A DNA stretch of 64,000 nucleotides from the NCBI RefSeq assembly GCF_001413955.1, contig NZ_LCTZ01000002.1, forward strand, positions 1,970,501 through 2,034,500. The letters run 5' to 3'. The stretch's first letter is position 1, and each line of letters begins with the position of its first letter. The position numbers were made by a program, and so were the translations under genes. Source of the stretch: Flagellimonas eckloniae. Lineage in GTDB: Bacteria > Bacteroidota > Bacteroidia > Flavobacteriales > Flavobacteriaceae. The notes under the pieces are model-generated. The model ran no database searches and had not been told where the DNA came from. It saw nothing but the letters and a program-made list of their open reading frames with translations. This document shows, one piece after another, positions 25,540 through 34,305 of the stretch.

Positions 25540-26247
25540 CTAATCTAGATGTATTTCCTCCCCTATTTTTAAGTTAAATCTTTTTCGCATTAGATATACG
25601 AACAAATAGAGCAAAGGGGTGTCCAAGGCAGCAATAAAAATTTTAAAGACAAATCCACTAATGACCAAACCATAAAACAGACTCCATGGAATTTCCCCAA
25701 AGGAACAGAGCAAAAGCACCACGGTAAAGGTATCTATGAACTGGGAGGAAAATGTGGAAAAGTTGTTTCGAAGCCACAAATATTTCCCTTTTGTAAGCTT
25801 TTTCCAAAAGTGATAAATCTGTATATCAACAAATTGAGCCAATAAATAGGCCATCATTGATGCAAAAACAGCTACTATGGTATTTCCAAAAACCGATTTG
25901 AACATTTCATTGGATACAGGCGACCAATCTGTAGCTGAAACTGCAGAAGCAGTGTAAACAATCGCCAAGGAAAAGAAAGAGGCAAAAATACCGGCCACCA
26001 CTATTTGATTTGCTTTTTTCTTTCCAAAAATTTCCGAAATCAAGTCCGTAATCAAAAAGGTAAGTGGATACGGTAAAATACCTACCGAAACCTCAAAAAG
26101 TGGAGCTCCTAAAATAGTGACATCGCCAAAGGGTTTCCAATAAAAGAATTTTTGAAAAATAAGGTTAGAAACCACTAATGAGGTAATGAACAATGCACCT
26201 AAATATAGATAGATGGAAAATGCTAGACGCTTGTCCTTTATTGTCAT
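25540..26247 (-). CDS. Queuosine precursor transporter (YhhQ/QPTR family)
   Basis: A 235-residue integral membrane protein with about six transmembrane segments. Family features are ILPYPLTFLITDLISEIFGKKKANQIV near the second and third helices and the long hydrophobic stretch with the conserved FSSQFIDTFTVVLLL. Characterised members (formerly DUF165) import preQ0 or preQ1 for the queuosine modification of tRNA. Queuosine synthesis genes are not in the window. It lies 4 bp downstream of sppA on the same strand and is probably co-transcribed with it. Confidence 0.9.
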   Translation of the reverse strand: MTIKDKRLAFSIYLYLGALFITSLVVSNLIFQKFFYWKPFGDVTILGAPLFEVSVGILPYPLTFLITDLISEIFGKKKANQIVVAGIFASFFSLAIVYTASAVSATDWSPVSNEMFKSVFGNTIVAVFASMMAYLLAQFVDIQIYHFWKKLTKGKYLWLRNNFSTFSSQFIDTFTVVLLLCSFGEIPWSLFYGLVISGFVFKIFIAALDTPLLYLFVYLMRKRFNLKIGEEIHLD

Positions 26248-26251
26248 CTTC

Positions 26252-28012
26252 TTATTTGATGTTTAAACTAAAGGGCATTTTGGCCTGGATTCCCTTTTGC
26301 TTTGTAATCTCCTTAAATTCCTTTAAAAACTGATACGCTTCCGTTCCAATTTCTTCTTGGATAAGCGCCTCTCCTATTTTTACTTTTGCACCTCCTAAAT
26401 CTTCCATAAGCCGTTCAAAATCAGATTTGTATTTTGGATACTTGCGTATTCCGTAGGAATCCAATTCCGCCATTTCCGCAGCGGCGGCAATAGCATCATC
26501 CAAATTGCCCAGTTCATCAATCAATCCATTTTCTTTGGCATCTACCCCACTCCAAACTCTTCCTTGTGCCAAGGAATCTACAGCAGCAATGCTCATATTT
26601 CTTCCCGCAGCCACTCTTTCCAAAAACACCTCGTAGGTATCTTCCACCCCTTCCTGAACCACATCACGGAATGAATCGCTCAAGGGTTCAAACAACGAAT
26701 AATCCACAGAATTTTTATTCGTCCCAACTTGCTCTGCATTGATACCAATATTTCCGGCCAGCTCATGGGCATTAGGTATAGTCCCAAAAACACCAATGGA
26801 GCCTGTAATTGTGGTAGGTTCAGCGAAAATCTTGTCCCCACCTACTCCAATATAATAGCCGCCTGAGGCCGCAACATTCCCAAAAGAAACCACAACGGGT
26901 TTTACTTCTTTTGCAAGTTCTACTTCCCTCCAAATAATATCTGAAACCAAGGCACTACCGCCTGGGGAATTTACGCGTAAAACAATAGCTTTCACGCTTT
27001 CAATTTCTACCGCTTTTTGAAGGGCTCTGACCACCAAACCTTGGCCAATAAAATCTTTCCCTCCTTCTCCGTAATAAATTTCCCCTTGCGCATATACCAC
27101 GGCAATTTTATCCTTTCCGCTCAGCAGTCTTTTTTTTCTTGCTACCTGAATATAGTCCCTAAATTCAACATAGCTGATCTCAGCATCTTCTTCAAGCCCC
27201 ATTTTATCTATCAACAATGTTTCATATTCATCAAAATGAAGATTGCCATCAATAAGACCGGATGTTACCGCATATTTTGGTGTTCTTCCACCCAGAGTAT
27301 CCGCAATTATGTTCAAATCCTCATCAGTGATGTTTCTGGAATCCGAAATATCAGCTATCATGGTATCCCAAAGGGATTGGATAAGTTCTTTTATCTGCAT
27401 GCGATTCTCAGGACTCATTGTATTTGACAAATAGGGTTCTACAGCGCTTTTATATTTTCCATGCCGAATCACCTCCATTTTAACGCCCATTTTCTCCTGC
27501 AAATCCTTAAAAAACAATATTTCAGTGGCCAATCCTTTAAAATCCATTGCACCAACCGGGTTTAGGTACATTTCATCTGCCACACTTGCCAAATAGTAGT
27601 CTTTTTGGGTGTAAAAATCAGAATGGGCGTAAATAAACTTTCCTGTTGATTTAAAATCCAATAAGGCTTTCCTTATCTCTTGAACCTGAGCCAATCCTGC
27701 CTGCAAAAAACTTGTGGTGAAACTAATCCCTTCAATATTAGTATCTTCTTTAGCCACTTTAATGGCATGAAGAATATCATCCAAACCTACCTCGTCATCC
27801 CAAAATGCCGCAAATGGGTCAGAATCATCTCTACCCACATAATCCCTTATAGGTTCTGTAAAACTCAACTCCAATATGGAATTCTTGCTCACTACAACCC
27901 CATCATCTGCATTTCCCATCAAAGCCGCAAAAATGACAAACATTCCAAATAACACTCCAAAAGCAATCAAACATCCTAAAATGGCAGCCAATAGATTTCT
28001 CAAAAACTTCAT
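26252..28012 (-). CDS. sppA: Signal peptide peptidase SppA (67K type)
   Basis: Membrane-bound Ser/Lys protease that digests signal peptides left after secretion. The 586-residue length matches the double-domain form. An N-terminal membrane anchor (LLAAILGCLIAFGVLFGMFVIFAAL) is followed by the first domain with the general-base Lys in RHGKYKSAVEPYL (near residue 190), and the second domain carries the nucleophile Ser in NVAASGGYYIGVGG (near residue 382), preceded by LRVNSPGGSALVSD. The queuosine precursor transporter gene follows at 4 bp. It is divergent from folK. Confidence 0.93.
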   Translation of the reverse strand: MKFLRNLLAAILGCLIAFGVLFGMFVIFAALMGNADDGVVVSKNSILELSFTEPIRDYVGRDDSDPFAAFWDDEVGLDDILHAIKVAKEDTNIEGISFTTSFLQAGLAQVQEIRKALLDFKSTGKFIYAHSDFYTQKDYYLASVADEMYLNPVGAMDFKGLATEILFFKDLQEKMGVKMEVIRHGKYKSAVEPYLSNTMSPENRMQIKELIQSLWDTMIADISDSRNITDEDLNIIADTLGGRTPKYAVTSGLIDGNLHFDEYETLLIDKMGLEEDAEISYVEFRDYIQVARKKRLLSGKDKIAVVYAQGEIYYGEGGKDFIGQGLVVRALQKAVEIESVKAIVLRVNSPGGSALVSDIIWREVELAKEVKPVVVSFGNVAASGGYYIGVGGDKIFAEPTTITGSIGVFGTIPNAHELAGNIGINAEQVGTNKNSVDYSLFEPLSDSFRDVVQEGVEDTYEVFLERVAAGRNMSIAAVDSLAQGRVWSGVDAKENGLIDELGNLDDAIAAAAEMAELDSYGIRKYPKYKSDFERLMEDLGGAKVKIGEALIQEEIGTEAYQFLKEFKEITKQKGIQAKMPFSLNIK

Positions 28013-28034
28013 GCAATCAAATTTATTTTCAGGT

Positions 28035-28042
28035 CAAATATA
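28035..28042 (-). promoter_or_regulatory. Candidate -7 box for sppA
   Basis: On the minus strand TATATTTG matches the TAnnTTTG consensus and would place transcription start about 15-20 bp before the sppA ATG. No TTG is seen at the -33 distance, so it is tentative. Confidence 0.35.
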
Positions 28043-28082
28043 ACCATTGTTGTATTGTTTTGTTTACTTTGTTTTCTTGATT

Positions 28083-29228
28083 ATGGGTCAGACACAAACA
28101 GCATATCTCTCATTGGGCAGTAACTTGGGCAATAGATATCCCACACTGCAAAAAGCTGTTTTTCGTATTCAAAAAAAAGTTGGTGAGGTAACCGCTGTAT
28201 CCTCAATTTATGAAAATCCAGCTGTAGGTTTTGAAGGAGAGGATTTTTTGAATGCCTGCATTTCTGTAAATACTAAATTACCACCACCAGAATTGCTCTT
28301 GGTCCTTTTGGAAATTGAGAAGGATTTTGGACGGGAAAGATCACAACAAAAAGGACATCAATCCAGAACCTTGGATATTGATATTGTTCTTTATGGAAAT
28401 GAAATTATCGATTCAAAAGAATTGGCCATCCCGCACCCAAGAATGGCAGGCAGGAATTTTGTTCTAAAACCCTTGGCTGATATTGCCCCGCAATATTACC
28501 ATCCGGTTCTCAATAAAGACATTCGCAATTTATTGCAGCAATGTAAAGACCGAAGTCAACTGAAGAAAACATCATACAAACTTTTTAAGAATCGTTTGGA
28601 ACTTTTTTCGCAGCTTCAGTTTCTTGCTATTGAAGGAAACATTGGAGCCGGAAAAACAACGCTATCCAAAATGATTGCAAAAGATTTTAATGCAAAATTG
28701 GTTTTGGAGCGTTTTGCAGACAATCCTTTTTTGCCGAAATTTTATGAAGACCAACCCAGATATGCCTTTCCTTTGGAGATGTCCTTTCTAGCTGATCGGT
28801 ATCAACAATTTACGGATGATACTTCGCAGTTTGATCTTTTTAAAAATTTTATGGTCAGCGATTATGATATTTTCAAGTCCCTAATCTTTGCAAAGATTAC
28901 ATTACAGGAAGAAGAATTTAATTTATATAAAAAGGTCTTCAATTTCATGTACAAAGAGGTGAAAAAACCCGAAATTTACTTGTACCTCTATCAAAATACA
29001 GAACGACTATTGGCGAATATCAAAAAACGGGGTCGGGATTACGAGCAAAACATTGACACTTCTTATTTGGAAAAAATAAATCGTGGATATATGGATTTTA
29101 TAAAAGGGCATCCAAACCAAAATAGTATGATTTTGGATTTGAGCGACTTAGATTTTGTAAACGATTCTGCAGATTATGAAACCGTCTTGGAACGGCTCGA
29201 AGAAAAAATTCTGCAGTTACTTTTTTAA
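28083..29228 (+). CDS. folK: FolK - deoxynucleoside kinase fusion
   Basis: A two-enzyme protein of about 381 residues from the ATG at 28083. Residues 1-160 are 6-hydroxymethyl-7,8-dihydropterin pyrophosphokinase (folate synthesis): AYLSLGSNLGNRYPTLQKAV, NPAVGFEGEDFLNACI, and RTLDIDIVLYG with PHPRMAGRNFVLKPLADIAP. After a short linker, residues from about 180 are a deoxynucleoside kinase: EGNIGAGKTTLSKMIAKDF is Walker A, FADNPFLPKFYEDQPRYAFP and FLADRYQQ are dNK substrate blocks, and KKRGRDYEQNIDTSYLEKI is the LID-like region. Both halves look intact. A longer in-frame start at 28047 is unlikely. Confidence 0.92.
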   Translation: MGQTQTAYLSLGSNLGNRYPTLQKAVFRIQKKVGEVTAVSSIYENPAVGFEGEDFLNACISVNTKLPPPELLLVLLEIEKDFGRERSQQKGHQSRTLDIDIVLYGNEIIDSKELAIPHPRMAGRNFVLKPLADIAPQYYHPVLNKDIRNLLQQCKDRSQLKKTSYKLFKNRLELFSQLQFLAIEGNIGAGKTTLSKMIAKDFNAKLVLERFADNPFLPKFYEDQPRYAFPLEMSFLADRYQQFTDDTSQFDLFKNFMVSDYDIFKSLIFAKITLQEEEFNLYKKVFNFMYKEVKKPEIYLYLYQNTERLLANIKKRGRDYEQNIDTSYLEKINRGYMDFIKGHPNQNSMILDLSDLDFVNDSADYETVLERLEEKILQLLF

Positions 29229-29321
29229 GAGAATTTTAGCAAAATGTTTGGAAATTATAAAAGGTTTTATTTTATTAGCGCCTCTCTAAAAGAGAAACTA
29301 ACTAACTCAAACTATATGTTT

Positions 29322-29346
29322 AGCCCTGAATTTTCAGGGCTTTTTT
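29322..29346 (+). terminator. Terminator after folK-dNK
   Basis: Hairpin AGCCCTGAA / TTCAGGGCT followed by six T on the plus strand. It overlaps the stop codon of the convergent RNA methyltransferase gene. Confidence 0.8.
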
Positions 29347-29882
29347 GTTTTAGAGGCCCTGAGTTTAGCCCATATATCCCATACAACTACCCCTGCACTT
29401 ACTGAAATATTCAATGAATGTTTTGTTCCAAACTGAGGAATCTCAAGGACTAAATCACAAGCCGAGACCACTTCTTGTGAAACCCCTTTCACCTCATTTC
29501 CAAAAATTAATGCCACGGTTTCGTTATTCCCTACGTTGAAGTCATTGAGCATTGTTGCATTTTCAGCTTGTTCCACAGCAATTGTACGTGCTCCCTGCCG
29601 TTTAAGCTCTGGAACCAGTTCCAAAGTATTCTGCCGGTACTCCCACTCCACACTTTCTGTGGCTCCCAAAGCAGTTTTCCTAATGTCCTTGTGGGGTGGG
29701 GTCGCTGTTATTCCGCAGAGGAATACTTTCTTTACCAAAAAAGCATCCGCTGTTCTAAATACAGATCCAATATTATTTAAGCTTCGAATATTGTCCAAAA
29801 CTATAATGATCGGATTTTTTTCGGCCTTTTTAAAACCAGCCACATCCAATCTATCCAACTCGCTGTTTTCAAGTTTACGCAT
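29334..29882 (-). CDS. RNA 2'-O-methyltransferase (TrmH/SpoU family)
   Basis: A SPOUT-type methyltransferase of about 182 residues from the ATG at 29882 (a TTG at 29894 is the alternative). The three SpoU motifs are present: motif 1 NIGSVFRTADAFLVKKVFLCG, with the Asn-Arg pair; motif 2 VALIFGNEVKGVSQEVVSAC; motif 3 LEIPQFGTKHSLNISVSAGV. These enzymes add a 2'-O-methyl group to tRNA or rRNA ribose; the exact target is not readable from sequence. Its stop lies in the stem of the terminator of the convergent folK-dNK gene. It is divergent from mutS. Confidence 0.88.
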   Translation of the reverse strand: MRKLENSELDRLDVAGFKKAEKNPIIIVLDNIRSLNNIGSVFRTADAFLVKKVFLCGITATPPHKDIRKTALGATESVEWEYRQNTLELVPELKRQGARTIAVEQAENATMLNDFNVGNNETVALIFGNEVKGVSQEVVSACDLVLEIPQFGTKHSLNISVSAGVVVWDIWAKLRASKTKKP

Positions 29883-29994
29883 ATTATTTTTCAACTATAA
29901 TCCCTAAAATATCAACAAAAATTCTTGAAACATGGAGAAATGGGTACATTCGTTTCTACCCAATTCTGGGCAAATGTAAAAGAATAATATCGCT

Positions 29995-32616
29995 TTGGCA
30001 GCCAATACTAAGACAAAGAAAGTTACCCCACTGATGCAACAATATAATGCCATCAAGACCAAACATCCTGATGCATTGTTGTTATTCAGGGTGGGGGATT
30101 TTTATGAAACTTTTGGTGAAGATGCCATAAAGGCCTCCAAGATTTTGGGTATTATCCTTACCCACAGAAATAATGGAGGGGACAAAACCGAATTGGCCGG
30201 GTTTCCGCACCATTCTTTAAATACCTATTTGCCAAAACTGGTAAAGGCAGGGCAGCGCGTGGCCATATGCGACCAACTGGAAGACCCTAAACAAACCAAA
30301 AGTATTGTAAAACGAGGCGTTACCGAGTTGGTAACACCGGGTGTAGCCCTTAATGACGATATATTATCCGCAAAGAGCAATAATTTTTTGTGTGCCGTAC
30401 ATTTTGGACGAAATAAATATGGGGTCTCTTTTTTGGATATTTCCACCGGAGAATTTTTAACCGCGGAAGGTTCTGCCGAACAGGTGGACAAGCTACTTCA
30501 AAATTTTAGCCCTAATGAGGTTTTGGTTTCCAAAAACCACAAAGCTTCATTTTTAGAGCTTTTCGGCTCCCATTTTCACAGTTTTTTTCTGGAAGACTGG
30601 ATTTTTCAGGAAGATTATGCCAATGAAAGTCTAACCAGCCATTTTAAGACCAACACCCTGCAGGGTTTTGGCATTGACCATTTATCCAACGGAATAATTG
30701 CTTCTGGAGCTGTTCTGCACTATTTATCCGAAACACAGCACAGCAGATTACAGCACATCAACAAGCTCCAAAGAATTGCAGAAGAGGAATATGTTTGGAT
30801 GGATCGCTTCACAATCCGTAATCTAGAGCTTTACCACTCTACCAATCTAAATGCGGTAACGCTTTTAGACGTCATTGACAAGACCATTTCCCCAATGGGA
30901 GGGAGACTTTTAAAACGATGGTTGGCACTTCCATTAAAAAACATTGAAAAGATTCAGCAGCGCCATCAAGTTGTTGCTTATTTAAAAACTGAGGAAGAAA
31001 AGTTAGAAAAAGCGCAGCATTGGATCAAACAGATGGGCGATTTGGAACGCTTAATCTCCAAATTGGCTACAGGCAAAATAAACCCAAAAGAGGTCGTTCA
31101 GCTAAAGAATTCGCTCGAAGCTGTTGTTCCCATCAAGCAATTGGCCTTGGAAAGCCCCAACAAGTCCCTGAAAAGCATTGGCGAACAATTGAATGAATGC
31201 GAAGCACTTCGAACCAAAATCAAAGAGGTTCTTAATGAGGAAGCTCCTGTAAACCTTTTAAAAGGTGAAACTATTGCCGCAGGCTATTCCACGGAATTGG
31301 ACGAGTTAAGGGGCTTGGCTTTTTCTGGCAAGGACTATCTGGACAAAATGTTGGAGCGCGAAACCGAAATCACCGGAATCACTTCCCTAAAAATAGCTTC
31401 CAATAATGTTTTTGGGTATTATATTGAGGTCAGAAATACGCACAAAGACAAGGTTCCAGAAGATTGGATACGCAAACAGACCTTGGTGAACGCGGAGCGA
31501 TACATCACGGAAGAACTTAAAGAATACGAGGCTAAAATATTGGGTGCCGAAGAACGCATTTACACCCTTGAACAACAGTTATTTGAGCAACTTTTAATGT
31601 GGATGCAAGAATATATTGGAACTGTTCAGGATAATGCCTATCTGATTGCCCAACTGGATTGTCTTTGTGGATTTGCCCAATTGGCAAAAGAGAACAATTA
31701 CGCCATGCCCCAGATGGATGATTCCACTGTACTTGACATTAAGGATGGACGGCATCCTGTAATTGAAAAACAATTACCTCTTGGAGAAAGTTATATTACC
31801 AATGATGTATTGCTAAATAGAGATGACCAACAGATCATCATGATCACTGGGCCAAATATGAGCGGTAAATCTGCAATTTTAAGGCAGACCGCCCTTATAG
31901 TGCTTATGGCACAGATGGGAAGTTTTGTTCCTGCCACCGCTGCAAAAATAGGTGCAGTGGACAAGATTTTTACAAGGGTTGGCGCCAGTGATAACATTTC
32001 AATGGGTGAATCTACCTTTATGGTGGAAATGAACGAAACAGCGTCCATTCTCAACAATCTCTCTGAACGCAGTTTAGTGCTTTTGGATGAAATTGGAAGA
32101 GGAACCAGCACTTATGATGGTATTTCTATAGCTTGGGCCATTTCTGAATATCTTCATGAACATCCATCTAGGGCAAAAACGCTTTTTGCCACACATTATC
32201 ACGAGCTCAATGAAATGACCGGTACTTTTGCCCGAATCAAAAATTACAATGTTTCCATAAAAGAATTGAAAAACAACGTGCTTTTCCTTAGAAAATTGGT
32301 ACCAGGAGGGAGTGAACATAGTTTTGGAATTCATGTGGCCAAAATGGCCGGAATGCCCCAACAAGTAATTCAAAAAGCCAATAAAATTCTTAAAAAATTG
32401 GAGAAATCCCATTCCAATTCCGAGGTTGCCAATACATTGGAATCCGCACAAAACGAAATGCAACTGAGCTTTTTTAATTTGGACGATCCATTGCTCGAGG
32501 AAATCAAGGAAGAGATTTTACATTTGGATATTGACACCCTCACCCCAGTTGAAGCCTTGATGAAACTTAACGAGATTAAGCGCCTCCTTAGCAAAAAGAA
32601 AAAGGCAAGTTCTTAA
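29995..32616 (+). CDS. mutS: DNA mismatch repair protein MutS
   Basis: Mismatch-recognition ATPase. The 873-residue protein starts with [31 protein letters not shown], containing the Phe-x-Glu mismatch wedge (FYE). Further on are the connector, lever and clamp domains, then Walker [20 protein letters not shown] near residue 618, Walker [18 protein letters not shown], and the ATPase end with [12 protein letters not shown]. No ATG is available at the 5' end; translation most likely begins at the TTG at 29995, which gives the standard flavobacterial N-terminus [13 protein letters not shown]. Single-gene unit. Confidence 0.95.
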   Translation: MAANTKTKKVTPLMQQYNAIKTKHPDALLLFRVGDFYETFGEDAIKASKILGIILTHRNNGGDKTELAGFPHHSLNTYLPKLVKAGQRVAICDQLEDPKQTKSIVKRGVTELVTPGVALNDDILSAKSNNFLCAVHFGRNKYGVSFLDISTGEFLTAEGSAEQVDKLLQNFSPNEVLVSKNHKASFLELFGSHFHSFFLEDWIFQEDYANESLTSHFKTNTLQGFGIDHLSNGIIASGAVLHYLSETQHSRLQHINKLQRIAEEEYVWMDRFTIRNLELYHSTNLNAVTLLDVIDKTISPMGGRLLKRWLALPLKNIEKIQQRHQVVAYLKTEEEKLEKAQHWIKQMGDLERLISKLATGKINPKEVVQLKNSLEAVVPIKQLALESPNKSLKSIGEQLNECEALRTKIKEVLNEEAPVNLLKGETIAAGYSTELDELRGLAFSGKDYLDKMLERETEITGITSLKIASNNVFGYYIEVRNTHKDKVPEDWIRKQTLVNAERYITEELKEYEAKILGAEERIYTLEQQLFEQLLMWMQEYIGTVQDNAYLIAQLDCLCGFAQLAKENNYAMPQMDDSTVLDIKDGRHPVIEKQLPLGESYITNDVLLNRDDQQIIMITGPNMSGKSAILRQTALIVLMAQMGSFVPATAAKIGAVDKIFTRVGASDNISMGESTFMVEMNETASILNNLSERSLVLLDEIGRGTSTYDGISIAWAISEYLHEHPSRAKTLFATHYHELNEMTGTFARIKNYNVSIKELKNNVLFLRKLVPGGSEHSFGIHVAKMAGMPQQVIQKANKILKKLEKSHSNSEVANTLESAQNEMQLSFFNLDDPLLEEIKEEILHLDIDTLTPVEALMKLNEIKRLLSKKKKASS

Positions 32617-32662
32617 AGCTTTGCCCATTGGAAAAAGGAGTAATCCTTTTCGATTAAAATGC

Positions 32663-32692
32663 TTTTAATTTTATAGAAATGTATTAAATTTG
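32663..32692 (+). promoter_or_regulatory. Promoter of tRNA-Gly
   Basis: TAAATTTG at 32685-32692 matches the Bacteroidota -7 consensus TAnnTTTG. A weak T-rich -33 element (TTTT at 32663) lies at the right distance. The start of transcription would be near 32699, about 39 bp before the mature tRNA. Confidence 0.5.
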
Positions 32693-32737
32693 CATCCGCA
32701 TCGGCAAAAACTGATGTTTGTTGATGTTCTTTAAAAT

Positions 32738-32810
32738 GCGAAAGTAGCTCAGTTGGTAGAGCATCACCTTGCCAAGGTGGAGGTCGCGGGTTCGAATCCC
32801 GTTTTTCGCT
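32738..32810 (+). tRNA. tRNA-Gly (anticodon GCC)
   Basis: Full cloverleaf of 73 nt: acceptor GCGAAAG pairing with TTTTCGC (one G-T pair), D arm GCTCAGTTGGTAGAGC, anticodon loop TTGCCAA with anticodon GCC, and T arm with the invariant GGTTCGAATCC. The 3' CCA is not encoded. Followed at once by a terminator. Confidence 0.95.
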
Positions 32811-32811
32811 C

Positions 32812-32837
32812 AAAACGCTGCTTGCCAGCGTTTTTTT
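32812..32837 (+). terminator. Terminator between tRNA-Gly and tRNA-Leu
   Basis: Hairpin AAAACGCTG / CAGCGTTTT with a five-base loop and a T-run, starting one base after the tRNA-Gly discriminator. Confidence 0.75.
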
Positions 32838-32856
32838 ATGCTGATACCAATATCAT

Positions 32857-32941
32857 GCTCGAGTGGTGGAATTGGTAGACACGTTGGACTTAAAATCCAA
32901 TGGCCATTATGGCCGTGCGGGTTCAAGTCCCGCCTCGAGTA
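32857..32941 (+). tRNA. tRNA-Leu (anticodon TAA)
   Basis: An 85-nt class II tRNA: acceptor GCTCGAG pairs with CTCGAGT (G-T at the first pair), D arm GGTGGAATTGGTAGACA, anticodon stem TTGGA/TCCAA enclosing loop CTTAAAA (anticodon TAA), a long variable arm TGGCCATTATGGCC, and T arm GGGTTCAAGTCCC. The 3' CCA is not encoded. It lies immediately upstream of the accessory array. Confidence 0.95.
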
Positions 32942-32944
32942 CGC

Positions 32945-32982
32945 AAAACCCTGTTAATCAATTGATTTTCAGGGTTTTTTAT
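32945..32982 (+). terminator. Terminator after tRNA-Leu
   Basis: Stem AAACCCTG / CAGGGTTT with a 16-base loop and a T-run at 32975-32980. It closes the tRNA unit before the accessory region begins. Confidence 0.75.
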
Positions 32983-33015
32983 TTTATGTAAGTATCGGGA
33001 AATCCTCTCTTATTT

Positions 33016-33084
33016 GTTAACTTCGGGCTATGATGGAAAATCAGATCTGATTTTCCACAACGAAATCATAGCCTAACCGTTAGC
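33016..33084 (+). repeat. Cassette-boundary repeat A
   Basis: First member of the inverted-repeat family of the accessory region. Outer arms GGCTATGA (33026-33033) and TCATAGCC (33066-33073) enclose a perfect 24-bp palindrome at 33034-33057 (half-site TGGAAAATCAGA). The right end ATCATAGCCTAACCGTTAGC matches the right-end pattern of the other copies. Confidence 0.65.
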
Positions 33085-33090
33085 TTTAAT

Positions 33091-34176
33091 TTGAAAAAGA
33101 ATCATCTCATACCAATTATTCTCATCTTGTTGCTAGGTAATTCCTGCAATAGTTCAAAATCTGAAATAGATGGATTTTGGATAAGCGCTTATGAAATTAA
33201 TGAAGATTCGATTACTCACGTTTCGGACCAAACAAATTTCATTGAAATTGTAGGAGATAGTATTTCTTTTTGGTCAAATACAGTTCCAAAAATTGGTTTT
33301 AGCGGGTCTAAAATCAAATCAACTATTGACTATAACCCTCTTGGTTTTGAAATTAACCATGACAAATTTGACAACATTAACTTTCAAATTTTATCAAAAG
33401 ACAGCATAGTAGTAAATTTTTGGAATGAAAGCACCACAAAAACAATATTCAAACGTCTTGAGGAGCCAAATGACGAAATAAGCTGGACGCCATTCAACGA
33501 ATCTTACGAGTGGATTGGAAATAAATCCTTCATGGTTAATACCAAGTTTATGAATAATGGACTTTATGTTGAGTACTTAAGAAAATCAGGCCAAGTAGTT
33601 GTTGGACATTGGAGTATTTTGAAAAACAAAAAGCGTTCATTCATTGTACTCGATGCTCTAAATCGCAACACGCTTTCAATCGATTCCATAACAAATCATT
33701 CAGTCCATGTATCAGCTACTCATGAAAAAAAGTATAATTACATTTTTAAAGAGAAACATTTATCAATACCTCAAAACATCTTAGGTGAATGGTTTTTATT
33801 TGACCTTGAAAACATCGAAGGAATCGATCCTCCCCTTCTCCCATTCGGCTATGAGCCACCTAAAATTGTATATATGAATGTCACAAAGGATTCAATAACA
33901 ACTATTAAAAATAATATTGAATTTGCCAGAAAATGGATATTAGGTGGTGATGGTAATTTAATGATTTTTCCAAATGTGATTATTCATAAAGACACTACTG
34001 ACATCGATACATTAACAAGAAAAGAAAGGTCGATTCGTTCCAGTATATTAAAAATTGATAGTCTCTCTGAAACCGAACTTATAATCCTATCTGATTATGA
34101 AATACTTGAAATGAATGGTTTCGAGAGAAAATTAAAGTTTCGCAGAAAAAAAACTACAGCTAACAATAGCTATTAG
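33091..34176 (+). CDS. Lipoprotein of unknown function
   Basis: A 361-residue predicted lipoprotein that I do not recognise. It begins at a TTG, followed by a lysine, a hydrophobic core (LIPIILILLLGNSC) and a lipobox Cys near residue 19. The mature part is made of short beta-strand segments with repeated phrases of the DGFWISAYEINEDS, GHWSILKNKKRSF and GEWFLFDLENI type, perhaps lipocalin-like domains in tandem. No catalytic motif. It is the first gene of the accessory array; repeat A lies just upstream and the left arm of repeat B begins within its last codons, so its stop codon (34174-34176) is inside the repeat. Confidence 0.65.
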   Translation: MKKNHLIPIILILLLGNSCNSSKSEIDGFWISAYEINEDSITHVSDQTNFIEIVGDSISFWSNTVPKIGFSGSKIKSTIDYNPLGFEINHDKFDNINFQILSKDSIVVNFWNESTTKTIFKRLEEPNDEISWTPFNESYEWIGNKSFMVNTKFMNNGLYVEYLRKSGQVVVGHWSILKNKKRSFIVLDALNRNTLSIDSITNHSVHVSATHEKKYNYIFKEKHLSIPQNILGEWFLFDLENIEGIDPPLLPFGYEPPKIVYMNVTKDSITTIKNNIEFARKWILGGDGNLMIFPNVIIHKDTTDIDTLTRKERSIRSSILKIDSLSETELIILSDYEILEMNGFERKLKFRRKKTTANNSY

Positions 34177-34290
34177 TAATTGCTAGCCATTCAAGGGACT
34201 TTCGATAAATTCTAACGAATTTCTACTACGCAGTGCTCTTTTTGCTAACTTCGATACCAATCGCAACTACTCATAACCGAGACCTCTGGC
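34159..34290 (+). repeat. Cassette-boundary repeat B
   Basis: Left arm GCTAACAATAGCTATTAGTA with TTGC after it, right arm GCAACTACTCATAACCGAGA followed by CCTCTGGC. The arms are imperfect inverted repeats (GCAA-TACT-ATA core). It contains the stop codon of the preceding gene and ends 15 bp before the next ATG. Confidence 0.7.
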
Positions 34291-34305
34291 ATTAATTAAA
34301 AAAAC

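Noticed and set aside
32631..32650. Weak hairpin AAAAGGA/TCCTTTT after mutS
   Set aside because: The T-run is only four bases; not strong enough to call a terminator for mutS.
32613..32813. Minus-strand reading frame of about 66 codons across the tRNA-Gly gene
   Set aside because: It is the antisense of a tRNA (SEKRDSNPRPPPWQGDALPT is the well-known spurious peptide from tRNA complement) and has no independent support.
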